15,429 bases of DNA from assembly GCA_000436115.1 (NCBI GenBank), contig FR894543.1, positions 1 to 15,429 of the forward strand, read 5' to 3'. The notes below the pieces were generated by a model. That model was not told the DNA's origin. It was given only the letters and a program-made list of their open reading frames with translations, and did no database searches. The translations under genes and the position numbers were made by a program. Numbering within the stretch: position 1 is the first letter of the stretch; every line of letters starts with the position of its first letter. This document shows, piece by piece, positions 6,690 to 13,406 of this stretch. Source of the DNA: Firmicutes bacterium CAG:534. Its GTDB lineage: Bacteria; Bacillota; Clostridia; Lachnospirales; Lachnospiraceae.

Positions 6690-7577
6690 TTATTTTAATT
6701 CTAATTTATGTCCTATTGCAATGATGAACTGCACCCACTGCCCTTTGATCCTGAGCGGCAGCACCAGCATTTCCTCACCGACTACCTTCTGGATCTGTGC
6801 TGAAAACTCCGGCGGGCAAAGCTCCATGGAAATGCCCTTCTGGCTTAAAGCAGTAGCATTCAGTCCATTGATGCAGTTTAAAAGCTCGCCAATCGCATCC
6901 AGGGCATCCTCATCCACCTGCTTAAAGTCTTCCTTGCCAAATACAGATGCCGTCTGCAGCATTGCCTGTCCTTTTCCGGCCATACCACAGATCAAAAAGG
7001 GCTTTCCCTCTACAAGCTGCAGCGCACACTGATCGGCTGAAAGCTCTCCCGTCAGGTAAGCCTTTCCGGGATAAACTTCATTATCCACACATCTCATGAT
7101 CGTACGAAGCGCGGTTCCTGCGACCTCAAGATACCTGTCGCATCCTCCCGGAAGATAAAGGGGTAGAATTCTGTCCACATCATCACTCTTCAGATCTTCC
7201 AGATCAGAGCCGGTAAGCTGATTTTCCTTCTGGAAATCCTTCATATACTGTTCCAGCTGTTCCACCGTCATCAGCTGCTGGTTTTCCAATGCCTGCGCAA
7301 AAGCAAGGTACGCATTTCCCTGTTTCTTAAGCAGAGCTTCCACCTGACCGGAGGTGAGATATCCTTTTTCTACGGCAATATCCCCAAACCGCTTATCCAT
7401 CACTGCCTGAAGCCTGTTTACCTTGTCTGCCTCTTCCTGTGTCATCAGGCCCTCTGCAACAGCGATCAGTCCAAGCTTGACTCTGACCTTTTGCTGTTCC
7501 CTGAGCAGATCCTTATATTGCTCTGCGGTGATCAGTCCCTGATCCAGCAAATAGTTTCCCACAATACTCGATACCAT
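6690..7577 (-). CDS. CheX-like phosphatase domain protein with N-terminal helical repeats
   Basis: The 295-residue product has two parts. Residues ~7-116 contain four repeats of about 24-28 residues with the pattern hydrophobic-G..h..h.G.hT.EQ...hL..Q (GNYLLDQGLITAEQY, KLGLIAVAEGLMTQEEA, RFGDIAVEKGYLTSGQV, FAQALENQQLMTVEQL). They resemble the N-terminal repeats of type II secretion ATPases (MshEN-like). Residues ~130-295 look like a CheX/CheC-family domain: AIGELLNCINGLNA carries the E-x-x-N signature (E231, N234) at which those proteins dephosphorylate CheY-P. A second E-x-x-N as in CheC is not seen. The frame opens at 7652, but AAGGGAGG and AGAGGAT sit just before the ATG at 7577, which I chose. 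The CheY-like gene follows at once. Phosphatase activity is inferred, not shown. Confidence 0.75.
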   Translation of the reverse strand: MVSSIVGNYLLDQGLITAEQYKDLLREQQKVRVKLGLIAVAEGLMTQEEADKVNRLQAVMDKRFGDIAVEKGYLTSGQVEALLKKQGNAYLAFAQALENQQLMTVEQLEQYMKDFQKENQLTGSDLEDLKSDDVDRILPLYLPGGCDRYLEVAGTALRTIMRCVDNEVYPGKAYLTGELSADQCALQLVEGKPFLICGMAGKGQAMLQTASVFGKEDFKQVDEDALDAIGELLNCINGLNATALSQKGISMELCPPEFSAQIQKVVGEEMLVLPLRIKGQWVQFIIAIGHKLELK

Positions 7578-7623
7578 ATCCTCTGTGCCTCCCTTATCCA
7601 TCTTCTGATAATACCTTACTACC

Positions 7624-7652
7624 AGAATATAGTATTTTGGCCTTTTCGTCAA
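7624..7652 (-). promoter_or_regulatory. Promoter of the CheX-like/CheY-like operon
   Basis: TTGACG (7652-7647), a 17-base spacer and TATTCT (7629-7624), about 45 bases before the chosen start codon and just after the flavodoxin terminator. No flagellar sigma-D-like motif (TAAA/GCCGATAA) is evident, so sigma-A control is more likely. Confidence 0.65.
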
Positions 7653-7676
7653 TCATTCCGGGTGGAAAGGGCTGAC

Positions 7677-7702
7677 AAAATGCGGCCCACTGCGGGGCCG
7701 CA
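7677..7702 (-). terminator. Intrinsic terminator of the flavodoxin operon
   Basis: On the minus strand TGCGGCCC pairs perfectly with GGGCCGCA around a 6-base loop, followed by TTTT. It lies 30 bases past the flavodoxin stop. Confidence 0.85.
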
Positions 7703-7732
7703 CCTTATCATCCTTATTTCTTTATTTATTGC

Positions 7733-8164
7733 CTATAAAGCTGCCAGCTCTTTTCCAAGAGTCCTGCAGGCTTCCAGTGCTTCCTCATCCGGCATTTCCT
7801 GGCAGATCACGCCCTCGCCGCCTACCACTGTAGCTCCTGCTGCGTTCATCCGGTCTACCCAGTCTCTCATCCACTGGCCGTCTCCCCATCCATAGGAGCC
7901 GAAAAGACCGATCTTCTTTCCCGCTGCAAAGGCTTCCACCTCTGATACAAAGGGTTCCATTTCCCCTTCTTCAAGCACCTCTGCGCCCATAGCCGGACAG
8001 CCCATTGCAAAAACGGCTTCCTCTTTCAGATCCTCTGCCTTTATGCCGCCTACATAGATCACTTCGGCTTCCTTTCCCGCAGCGGTTATTCCCTCGCCAA
8101 CTGCCTGTGCCATGGCCTGGGTGTTTCCTCCCTGGGTCCAAAATACCACATAAATCTTACTCAT
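7733..8164 (-). CDS. Short-chain flavodoxin
   Basis: The 143-residue protein is the length of clostridial and Megasphaera flavodoxins, small FMN electron carriers that replace ferredoxin. It has VVFWTQGGNTQAMA at residues 6-19 for the FMN phosphate loop, then MGCPAMGAEVLEEGEMEPF and KIGLFGSYGWGDGQWM, which form the loops flanking the flavin ring, and EMPDEEALEACRTLGKEL at the end. The phosphate loop departs from the usual S/T-G-T-G-N-T: it reads T-Q-G-G-N-T. An ATG at 8173 abuts the ribosome binding site; the ATG at 8164, nine bases after AGGAAAGG, is preferred. It is the last gene of the operon with DUF3793 and the enolase stub. Iron-limited expression is plausible for flavodoxins but only inferred here. 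Confidence 0.93.
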   Translation of the reverse strand: MSKIYVVFWTQGGNTQAMAQAVGEGITAAGKEAEVIYVGGIKAEDLKEEAVFAMGCPAMGAEVLEEGEMEPFVSEVEAFAAGKKIGLFGSYGWGDGQWMRDWVDRMNAAGATVVGGEGVICQEMPDEEALEACRTLGKELAAL

Positions 8165-8210
8165 TTTTACCATCCTTTCCTCATTCCACTGGTCAAAGCA
8201 GCGGGTGTTG

Positions 8211-8849
8211 TCATGCGTTCACGCACATTTTATAATTTACCATTCTCCTGGGCGCCATACCGTTGCAGACATCTATGATCTCATCCATATGCATTCCGCA
8301 GGACAAAAGCTGAACCAGATTTTCCCTTGCGTAGTCAAATTTCTGAAACAGCAGCTTTTTCCACTCCGGGTTGTGATATACCTTCCACTCCCCTGCATAC
8401 AAAAAGTCTCTGCCCTCATATGTGATAAAGCCCTCCACATCCTCCGGCGGATAGCCCAGCAGAAGCCCCATCTCATGAGGAAAGCTTCTTTTTTGGGCAA
8501 GATATTCCTGATAACGTCTGCGGAAGCTTTTCAGGATCTCATTTAAAGAAGCATTTCCATATCCAAACTGCTGCAGCAGCTTAGCTGACGGTTCCTCCAT
8601 AAAAAACTGTGTCAGTCTTTCCTTCTGATAAAGGAGAAGTGTGATCCGTTCTCCCGCCATTCCCAATGGAAAAGCTGTAATACAGCTCTCTTTTATGATC
8701 TCCAAAACCTCCCTGCAGCTGCTTGTTTTGATGCTGAGAAGATTGGACACCTTAAGACCGGTGATCAGCGGCGCGCATTGCAGGGCTAACTGAAGCTCTG
8801 CATCCTCGGTCTCCATTTTCTGTATTGTCTCCCAAATTTCCTGGCTCAA
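8211..8849 (-). CDS. DUF3793 family protein
   Basis: The 212-residue soluble protein of unknown function fits DUF3793, a family found in anaerobic Firmicutes and often encoded near flavodoxin or iron-transport genes. The conserved block is PHEMGLLLGYPPEDVEGF at ~125-141. Cysteines occur at C25, C45, C56, C184, C195 and C208 (TTG start as residue 1), several in the regions I recall as conserved (LQCAPLITGLKVSNLL, TSSCREVL, LLSCGMHMDEI). The start is a TTG eight bases after AAGGAG; no ATG in frame has a comparable site. The gene follows the enolase stub by 22 bases and precedes flavodoxin by 46, so all three share the promoter at 9283-9311. A redox or iron-related role is guilt by association only. 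Confidence 0.85.
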   Translation of the reverse strand: MSQEIWETIQKMETEDAELQLALQCAPLITGLKVSNLLSIKTSSCREVLEIIKESCITAFPLGMAGERITLLLYQKERLTQFFMEEPSAKLLQQFGYGNASLNEILKSFRRRYQEYLAQKRSFPHEMGLLLGYPPEDVEGFITYEGRDFLYAGEWKVYHNPEWKKLLFQKFDYARENLVQLLSCGMHMDEIIDVCNGMAPRRMVNYKMCVNA

Positions 8850-8871
8850 ACCTCTTTCTCCTTCCTTGTAA

Positions 8872-9150
8872 CTAACGCTTTACATGAAAAGCGTCCATTC
8901 CGGTAATGGCCTGTGCAATCACCGTATTGATGTTTTCTACTGCCTTTTGCACGCCCTTTCCGCCGTATCTGCTCTTGTCTCCATCCCGAAGCTCCAGCGC
9001 TTCAAATTCGCCGGTAGAAGCTCCGCTTGGTGCTGTTCCTCTGGCTACCGTTCCGTCTGCCAGCGTAATCTCTGCTTCCACAGTAGGATTTCCTCTGGAA
9101 TCCAGGATCTCCCGTCCAATTACCTTTTCAATTTCCATATAAGTATTCAT
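8872..9150 (-). pseudogene. eno: Truncated enolase (N-terminal ~92 of ~430 residues)
   Basis: The product begins MNTYMEIEKVIGREILDSRG and is a clean match to the enolase N-terminal domain: GREILDSRGNPTVEAEI, the mobile substrate loop APSGASTGEFEALELRDGD, then YGGKGVQKAVENINT and ITGMDA. After GMDA the match ends (FHVKR, then TAG); the whole TIM-barrel with the catalytic glutamates, the lysine and the Mg ligands is missing. It cannot be an active enolase. The remaining frame has no stop or frameshift, and the ribosome binding site (AGAAGGAG, ten bases before the ATG) and a good promoter are intact. The first in-frame ATG is used; a second four codons later is the usual enolase start. It now serves as first cistron for DUF3793 and flavodoxin. 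A deletion remnant is most likely; a retained leader peptide or small protein is the alternative. Confidence 0.85.
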
Positions 9151-9180
9151 TTTACAGACACTCCTTCTCTTTTGAGCACT

Positions 9181-9231
9181 CCGGCCGGAAGCTTCCTTCC
9201 GACGATCCGTATATTCAGCAGCTATACGGAT
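9181..9231 (-). other. Structured 5' leader of the enolase-stub operon (two hairpins)
   Basis: On the minus strand ATCCGTATA (9231-9223) pairs perfectly with TATACGGAT (9213-9205) over 9 bp around a 9-base loop. Next comes CGGAAG/CTTCCG (about 9202-9187) around the palindrome GGAAGCTTCC. They lie in a ~125-base untranslated leader between the promoter and the ribosome binding site. No T-run follows, so these are not simple terminators. No known riboswitch class was recognised. Confidence 0.55.
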
Positions 9232-9258
9232 TTGGAGTACACATGATTTATTCTTTCG

Positions 9259-9274
9259 GTTAGTTGTGGCTAAC
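9259..9274. promoter_or_regulatory. Inverted repeat at the transcription start of the enolase-stub/flavodoxin operon
   Basis: GTTAG and CTAAC are separated by six bases (TTGTGG), beginning about ten bases past the -10 box, where a repressor would act. The GTTAG/CTAAC half-sites recall DtxR/IdeR-type iron boxes, but the spacing differs, so that link is weak. Confidence 0.4.
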
Positions 9275-9282
9275 TCATGTTT

Positions 9283-9311
9283 AGAATACAATGTCTTACT
9301 TCAAAAAGCAA
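9283..9311 (-). promoter_or_regulatory. Promoter of the enolase-stub/DUF3793/flavodoxin operon
   Basis: TTGCTT (9311-9306), a 17-base spacer and TATTCT (9288-9283). The -35 box overlaps the distal arm of the inverted repeat that follows the HAD gene. Confidence 0.65.
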
Positions 9312-9348
9312 GACCTGATAATGAGAGCTTTTCTCAATCTTTTTGAAG
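9299..9348 (-). repeat. 10-bp inverted repeat spanning the HAD gene end, possible terminator
   Basis: CTTCAAAAAG and CTTTTTGAAG pair perfectly with 30 bases between, and a short inner stem (GAGA/TCTC) can form. The first arm lies in the last HAD codons and the second ends in T residues. A weak terminator is plausible, but the long loop lowers confidence. Confidence 0.4.
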
Positions 9349-9939
9349 AAGCTGATCCAGCTGTCTGCCGATCTTTTTTCTGGATGTGATCTGCACTGCT
9401 GCGATCCCAAGCTTTTGTGCTGCCTCCACGTTTTCCGCCCTGTCGTCAAAGAACAGGCATTCCGAGGGATTCAGCCCATATTTTTGAAGCAGAAAGCTGT
9501 AGATCCCAGGATCCGGCTTTGTCTTATGGATCTGATAGGAGATCACCCCGCCGTCCAGATAATTTAAAAAACCGGCCCCTGCCGTATGCTTGTCAAACAG
9601 TTCCTTGCAATAGTTTGACAGCAGATAAATTCCATAGCCCCGCTTTTTTAATGCTTCTATTTTGTCCCAAAGCTCTGGCCTTTGAACCACCATAAGCTGT
9701 GCATTTCTTAAAAACCAGGCGATCACCTCGCTGTCCTCTGGAAACAGAGCCTGATATTCCCGGATGGCCTCTTCCACGGAAATTTCTCCGGCATCCAGCT
9801 CTCTCCACTGCCTTGCTTCAAACAGCTCCGGCCCGATGCGCTCTGCAGCTGCCCCCGTCACCCCATGATCGTAAAGCATTTCCCGCCAGCGATATTCGAT
9901 CAGCACATCTTCCACATCAAAAATAAGATTTTTTATCAT
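9334..9939 (-). CDS. HAD superfamily hydrolase (YihX-like phosphatase group)
   Basis: The 201-residue protein has the HAD motifs in order: motif I FDVEDVLIEY (nucleophile D8), motif II LLSNYC (S108), motif III HKTKPDPGIY (K141), and motif IV FFDDRAENVEAA (D165-D166). A four-helix cap of the C1 type lies between motifs I and II. Close homologues hydrolyse small phosphate esters such as glucose 1-phosphate or flavin mononucleotide, but the substrate cannot be read here. Motif I is unusual: the residue two after the nucleophile is E10 where most phosphatases have aspartate, or glycine in the YihX-like FDxGxVL variant. Its ATG lies inside the end of the MATE gene (23-base overlap), so the two are translationally coupled. 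Confidence 0.9.
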   Translation of the reverse strand: MIKNLIFDVEDVLIEYRWREMLYDHGVTGAAAERIGPELFEARQWRELDAGEISVEEAIREYQALFPEDSEVIAWFLRNAQLMVVQRPELWDKIEALKKRGYGIYLLSNYCKELFDKHTAGAGFLNYLDGGVISYQIHKTKPDPGIYSFLLQKYGLNPSECLFFDDRAENVEAAQKLGIAAVQITSRKKIGRQLDQLLQKD

Positions 9940-11299
9940 TGGTCTCCACTCTCCTTTTCAGTTCAGGCAGCACCGTCCCCAGCATAGTCAGAAAGCACGC
10001 GCTTCCCCCCAGTAGATTGGAAATAGGCTCCGCCCAGAATACGCCGTCCACTCCCATCCCGATCCTGGGAAGGAGCAGGGTAAGGGGAACTACAATAAAG
10101 GCTTTCCTCAGCAGGGAAAAGAACACTGCCTTCCGCGATTTTCCCAGGGCCACAAACACGCTCTGCCCCGTAAACTGCAGGGCCATAAAGCAAAATCCAA
10201 AGAAATAAATATGCAGCGCCGGCACCCCTTTTTCGATCATTACCGGATCGGAATTGAAGATCTTAATAAAGAACTGGGGGATCACCTTCAGAACGCCCCA
10301 TATAAAAAGGGTATAAAGCACACACACTGCAGTAATGAACTTAATCGCCTTTTTTACCTTATCGTATGCCCTCTCTCCATAGTTAAAGCTCATAACGGGC
10401 GAGGCTCCATTGGTAAAGCCATGTACCGGCAGGGTGCAGATCTCTCTTACGGAGTTTAAAACCGTCATGACCCCCACATAAATATCCCCTCCATAAAGCT
10501 GCAGGGTGGTATTGCAGACCACCTGCACAAGGCTGTTGGTAAAGGACATGATAAAGCCGGAAACTCCAAGAGCCACAATGCTCTTTGCCCTTTGAAGGGA
10601 CAGCTTCAGCATCCCTCCCGTAAGCCGCAGGGGCACTTTCTTTCCGGTGAGAAAGGCCATGACCCAGACTGCGGAGCAAAGCTGGGAAAACACGGTGGCC
10701 ACAGCTGCTCCCCGTACTCCCATGTGAAAGCCGAAGATCAGAATGGGATCCAGTATCATATTGATGACCGCCCCGATCAGCACAGAAAGCATGCCCACAT
10801 TTCCAAAGCCCTGACTGTTGATAAAGGGATTCATCCCCACCGCGATCATAACAAAGACCGTGCCCATAAGATAGATCCTGATATAATCTGCCGCATAGGG
10901 AAGGGTCACCTCGCTGGCCCCAAAAAGCTGTAAAACAGGGCGGTAGCCTATCAGGCCTGCCACTGTGAGCACCACTCCCGTCCCCACTAAGAGCACAAAG
11001 GAATTTCCCATGAGCATCCCTGCTTCCCGGTCATTTCCCCTGCCCCTTTCCATGGCGCAAAGCGGCGCTCCTCCATTTCCGTACAGAAGCGTAAAGGCAT
11101 TGATCAGGGTAATGATGGGAAAGCACAGCCCCACTCCCGTAAGGGCCATGGTTCCCACCTCCGGGATCCGGCCAATATACATTCTGTCCACCACATTATA
11201 AAGAAGGTTCAGAAGCTGCGCCATAATCATGGGCAGCGCCACTTCCATAATATTACGGTATACATTTCCCGTTGAAAAATCCGTCTGATGTACTTTCAA
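9917..11299 (-). CDS. MATE family multidrug/cation antiporter
   Basis: The ~460-residue membrane protein has about twelve predicted transmembrane helices in two related halves, as in MATE exporters that move drugs or metabolites out in exchange for Na+ or H+. Supporting segments include ALPMIMAQLLNLLYNVVDRMYIG, ALTGVGLCFPIITLINAF, and GMNPFINSQGFGNVGMLSVLIGA with NMILDPILIFGF. The second half has ALGVSGFIMSFTNSLVQ and NGASPVMSFNYG. The open frame extends to 11344 inside the preceding gene, but AGAGGAAG followed by a TTG at 11299 (LKVHQTDFSTGNVY) gives a normal MATE N-terminus and a 10-base gap from the YolD-like stop. It is followed with overlap by the HAD gene. The substrate is unknown. Confidence 0.92.
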   Translation of the reverse strand: MKVHQTDFSTGNVYRNIMEVALPMIMAQLLNLLYNVVDRMYIGRIPEVGTMALTGVGLCFPIITLINAFTLLYGNGGAPLCAMERGRGNDREAGMLMGNSFVLLVGTGVVLTVAGLIGYRPVLQLFGASEVTLPYAADYIRIYLMGTVFVMIAVGMNPFINSQGFGNVGMLSVLIGAVINMILDPILIFGFHMGVRGAAVATVFSQLCSAVWVMAFLTGKKVPLRLTGGMLKLSLQRAKSIVALGVSGFIMSFTNSLVQVVCNTTLQLYGGDIYVGVMTVLNSVREICTLPVHGFTNGASPVMSFNYGERAYDKVKKAIKFITAVCVLYTLFIWGVLKVIPQFFIKIFNSDPVMIEKGVPALHIYFFGFCFMALQFTGQSVFVALGKSRKAVFFSLLRKAFIVVPLTLLLPRIGMGVDGVFWAEPISNLLGGSACFLTMLGTVLPELKRRVETNDKKSYF

Positions 11300-11309
11300 A
11301 ATGCTTCCT

Positions 11310-11741
11310 CTATTCCTCCCCTTCGCTAAAAGGAGAAATCTCATCCAATTTTATAATATCCTCTACCCGGATTTGTGTTCCATCCTCCGAAATGATCTGC
11401 TTTTCATAGGCATCAATCTTTTTCAGGCGGCAGCGCTTCTGAACATATCTTCCGCCCTGCTTTTTTTCATCGGGCACAAAATAAGTAAGGAGGATTTCCG
11501 GCCGTTCCTTTATCCTCTCCTCCAGAAAATGAAGCCGCTCATCTAACGCCTCCCTTTCATATTCATCCTGCTCGGACTTTTCCTGGGTAAGACGCTCTGT
11601 TTCCCGTATGGCGTCCTCATATCCTGTAAGCGCCGCAAAGGGGGCAAACTGTGCTGCCCGGTTCTCTGCCGGCATGGGAATATGTTTTTCAGAAACAGAA
11701 CGGGACAGATATAGAATATCATTGTATGGATTTTCTGTCAT
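11310..11741 (-). CDS. YolD-like family protein (partner of Y-family polymerase)
   Basis: This 143-residue soluble protein resembles the YolD-like proteins that clostridia encode next to UmuC/DinB-type polymerases. Landmarks are NPYNDILYLSRSVSEKH at the N-terminus, RAAQFAPFAALTGYEDAI (~28-45), a charged helical middle, PEILLTYFVPDEKKQGGRYV, and a C-terminal beta-rich part ending in DGTQIRVEDIIKLDEI. The molecular role is not known; position beside the polymerase suggests a regulator or accessory factor in translesion synthesis. The frame opens at 11807, but GAGGAAG before the ATG at 11741 gives MTENPYND, the usual family start. It lies 87 bases after the polymerase gene, the gap holding hairpins, and ten bases before the MATE start, so it can be co-transcribed with both. 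Confidence 0.75.
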   Translation of the reverse strand: MTENPYNDILYLSRSVSEKHIPMPAENRAAQFAPFAALTGYEDAIRETERLTQEKSEQDEYEREALDERLHFLEERIKERPEILLTYFVPDEKKQGGRYVQKRCRLKKIDAYEKQIISEDGTQIRVEDIIKLDEISPFSEGEE

Positions 11742-11754
11742 CTTCTTCCTCATT

Positions 11755-11810
11755 TCTGCGCACGCTTTTTGCACATACCGAGTTTGTGTCAAAGTGCGCG
11801 CAGACACAAA
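11755..11810 (-). other. Leader of the YolD-like gene with competing inverted repeats
   Basis: Between polymerase and YolD-like genes, TTTGTGTC (11810-11803, minus strand) pairs perfectly with GACACAAA (11790-11783). Overlapping it, TCTGCGC (11804-11798) pairs with GCGCAGA (11761-11755) just before the ribosome binding site. The two stems share two bases (11803-11804) and so compete. This could be an attenuator-like switch, an operator, or chance. Confidence 0.4.
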
Positions 11811-11817
11811 TCTCGCG

Positions 11818-11841
11818 ATTGAAAAATTTTATTTTTCAATC
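11818..11841 (-). terminator. Hairpin over the polymerase stop codon, possible terminator
   Basis: GATTGAAAAA and TTTTTCAATC pair perfectly over 10 bp around a 4-base loop that includes the TAA stop. The T-run is within the 3' arm rather than after it, so read-through into the YolD-like gene is likely. Confidence 0.5.
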
Positions 11842-13406
11842 TTTTCCTCCCCTGAAGGCTGTTTTCCTGCACGGTGTCCGCCGATCTGTTCATTGCGCTC
11901 TCTGGCGGTGGCTCCTTCCAAAAGACTCATCCCCTTGATAACGGCATTCTTTCCAAACTTCTTCTTGATGGAAAGCATAGCCTCCTGCACCTTGCGTTCC
12001 CGGAGGAGTCTTTCCTTTTCTTCCTGCTGCTGTCTGTCTCTCTGCTCGTAATCTGTAAAAAGACTGAGCTGTTCAAAAACCGGTGTTTTTGCCGCCAGCT
12101 CCTCTTCTTTTACATTGTTGACTCCAATAGTCACTCTTCGTACCAGAAGCTCCGGGCATACGATCTGCTCAAAAAGCTTCATCACTGCCTGGATCAGGAT
12201 CCTTGCAGAGGAGGAAGGCTCCTTCAGGTTCGCCGTCCCGTGTGCAGGCTTTGGAACCTGTCTTCCATAAGAATCTGTGACAATGGGGCCGTGATAGCTT
12301 CTGCGGATCTCCTGCTTTGACAGATTTTCAATGTCATAGCCGATCGTCAGGGTAAGCTGGGCTGTTACCAGCCTTTTTTCCACAAGATCCAGGGCGATCC
12401 CATCTGTCATTTCCTGTACAACGATCCCTGCCTTTTCATAGGAATAAGGGCATTTCAGCACCTGTCCTGCGCTGAAGCTGCTGCTCTCCGGCCTGTAGGC
12501 CTTGATCTGCGCCATGGTGCAGGGCTCATAACCCCAGGCATGGTCGATCAGAAGCTCGGCATTGACTCCAAACAGCTGATACAAAAGCTCTTCGTTATGA
12601 TATTCCCCGGCTTTCCCCAGGGAGCATCTTGCAATATCCCCCATGGTATAAAGCCCGTTTTCCATAAGCTTTTTGGCATAGCCCCTTCCTACCCGCCAGA
12701 AATCTGTGATAGGCTTATGGGTCCATAACTGCTCCCTGTAAGAAATTTCATTTAGCTGCGCGATCCTGACCCCATCCTCATCAGGAGCCACATGCTTTGC
12801 CCCGATATCCATTGCAACCTTGCAGAGATACAGATTGGTGCCGATCCCTGCTGTTGCCGTAATCCCTGTTTTCTTCAGTATGACGCCAATGATCTCCTTG
12901 GCAAATCCTCTTGCATCCTTTCCACTGGCTGTAAGATAAGCCGTCACATCCATAAAGACCTCGTCAATGGAATACACATGGATATCCTCCGGCGCCACAT
13001 ATCGTAAATAAATCTGATAGATTGCAGCGCTGCACGCCATGTAATGTGACATCTGAGGCGGCGCAATAAGATAGTCCACCGCAAGAGCCGGATCTTCTTT
13101 TAATTCTTCATCAAAAACAGAGCTCCCTTTCAGCTTATGAAAAGGCGCTCTGCTCCTTCTGTCTGCATTTACCTGCTGCAGCCTTTGTATGACCTCAAAA
13201 AGCCTGGCTCTCCCCGGAATGCCATAGGCCTTTAAGGAGGGCGAGACTGCCAGACAAATGGTTTTTTCCGTTCTGCCTGCATCTGCCACTACCAGATTGG
13301 TCTTTAAGGGATCAAGTCCCCTTTCTGTGCATTCCACGGAAGCATAAAAGGATTTCAGGTCAATGGCTATATAGGTTCTTTCTGCCATACCGCTTTTCAT
13401 GTCCAC
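11829..13406 (-). CDS. Y-family (UmuC/DinB-like) translesion DNA polymerase
   Basis: This is an error-tolerant polymerase that copies past damaged template. With the chosen start it is 525 residues. The first metal motif is AIDLKSFYASVE (D16) and the second is VYSIDEVFMDVT (SIDE at ~146-149, with the acidic pair); TAGIGTNLYLCKVAMD and the following helix-hairpin-helix segment (WRVGRGYAKKLMENGLYTMGDIA) are also typical. A little-finger domain comes next, then QLSLF at ~446-450, a sliding-clamp binding motif, and a charged coil-like tail. It is longer than E. coli Pol IV (~350) or UmuC (~420), matching the long Firmicute UmuC type. The frame opens at 13460, but GAGGGAG six bases before a GTG at 13406 is the best site; an ATG at 13400 is possible. 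No LexA-type box was found upstream. Confidence 0.92.
   Translation of the reverse strand: MDMKSGMAERTYIAIDLKSFYASVECTERGLDPLKTNLVVADAGRTEKTICLAVSPSLKAYGIPGRARLFEVIQRLQQVNADRRSRAPFHKLKGSSVFDEELKEDPALAVDYLIAPPQMSHYMACSAAIYQIYLRYVAPEDIHVYSIDEVFMDVTAYLTASGKDARGFAKEIIGVILKKTGITATAGIGTNLYLCKVAMDIGAKHVAPDEDGVRIAQLNEISYREQLWTHKPITDFWRVGRGYAKKLMENGLYTMGDIARCSLGKAGEYHNEELLYQLFGVNAELLIDHAWGYEPCTMAQIKAYRPESSSFSAGQVLKCPYSYEKAGIVVQEMTDGIALDLVEKRLVTAQLTLTIGYDIENLSKQEIRRSYHGPIVTDSYGRQVPKPAHGTANLKEPSSSARILIQAVMKLFEQIVCPELLVRRVTIGVNNVKEEELAAKTPVFEQLSLFTDYEQRDRQQQEEKERLLRERKVQEAMLSIKKKFGKNAVIKGMSLLEGATARERNEQIGGHRAGKQPSGEEKIEK

Noticed and set aside
9151..9291. An N-terminal extension of the enolase stub, since the frame stays open upstream to 9291.
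   Set aside because: It runs through the leader hairpins to near the promoter -10, has no enolase similarity, and the good ribosome binding site is at the ATG at 9150.
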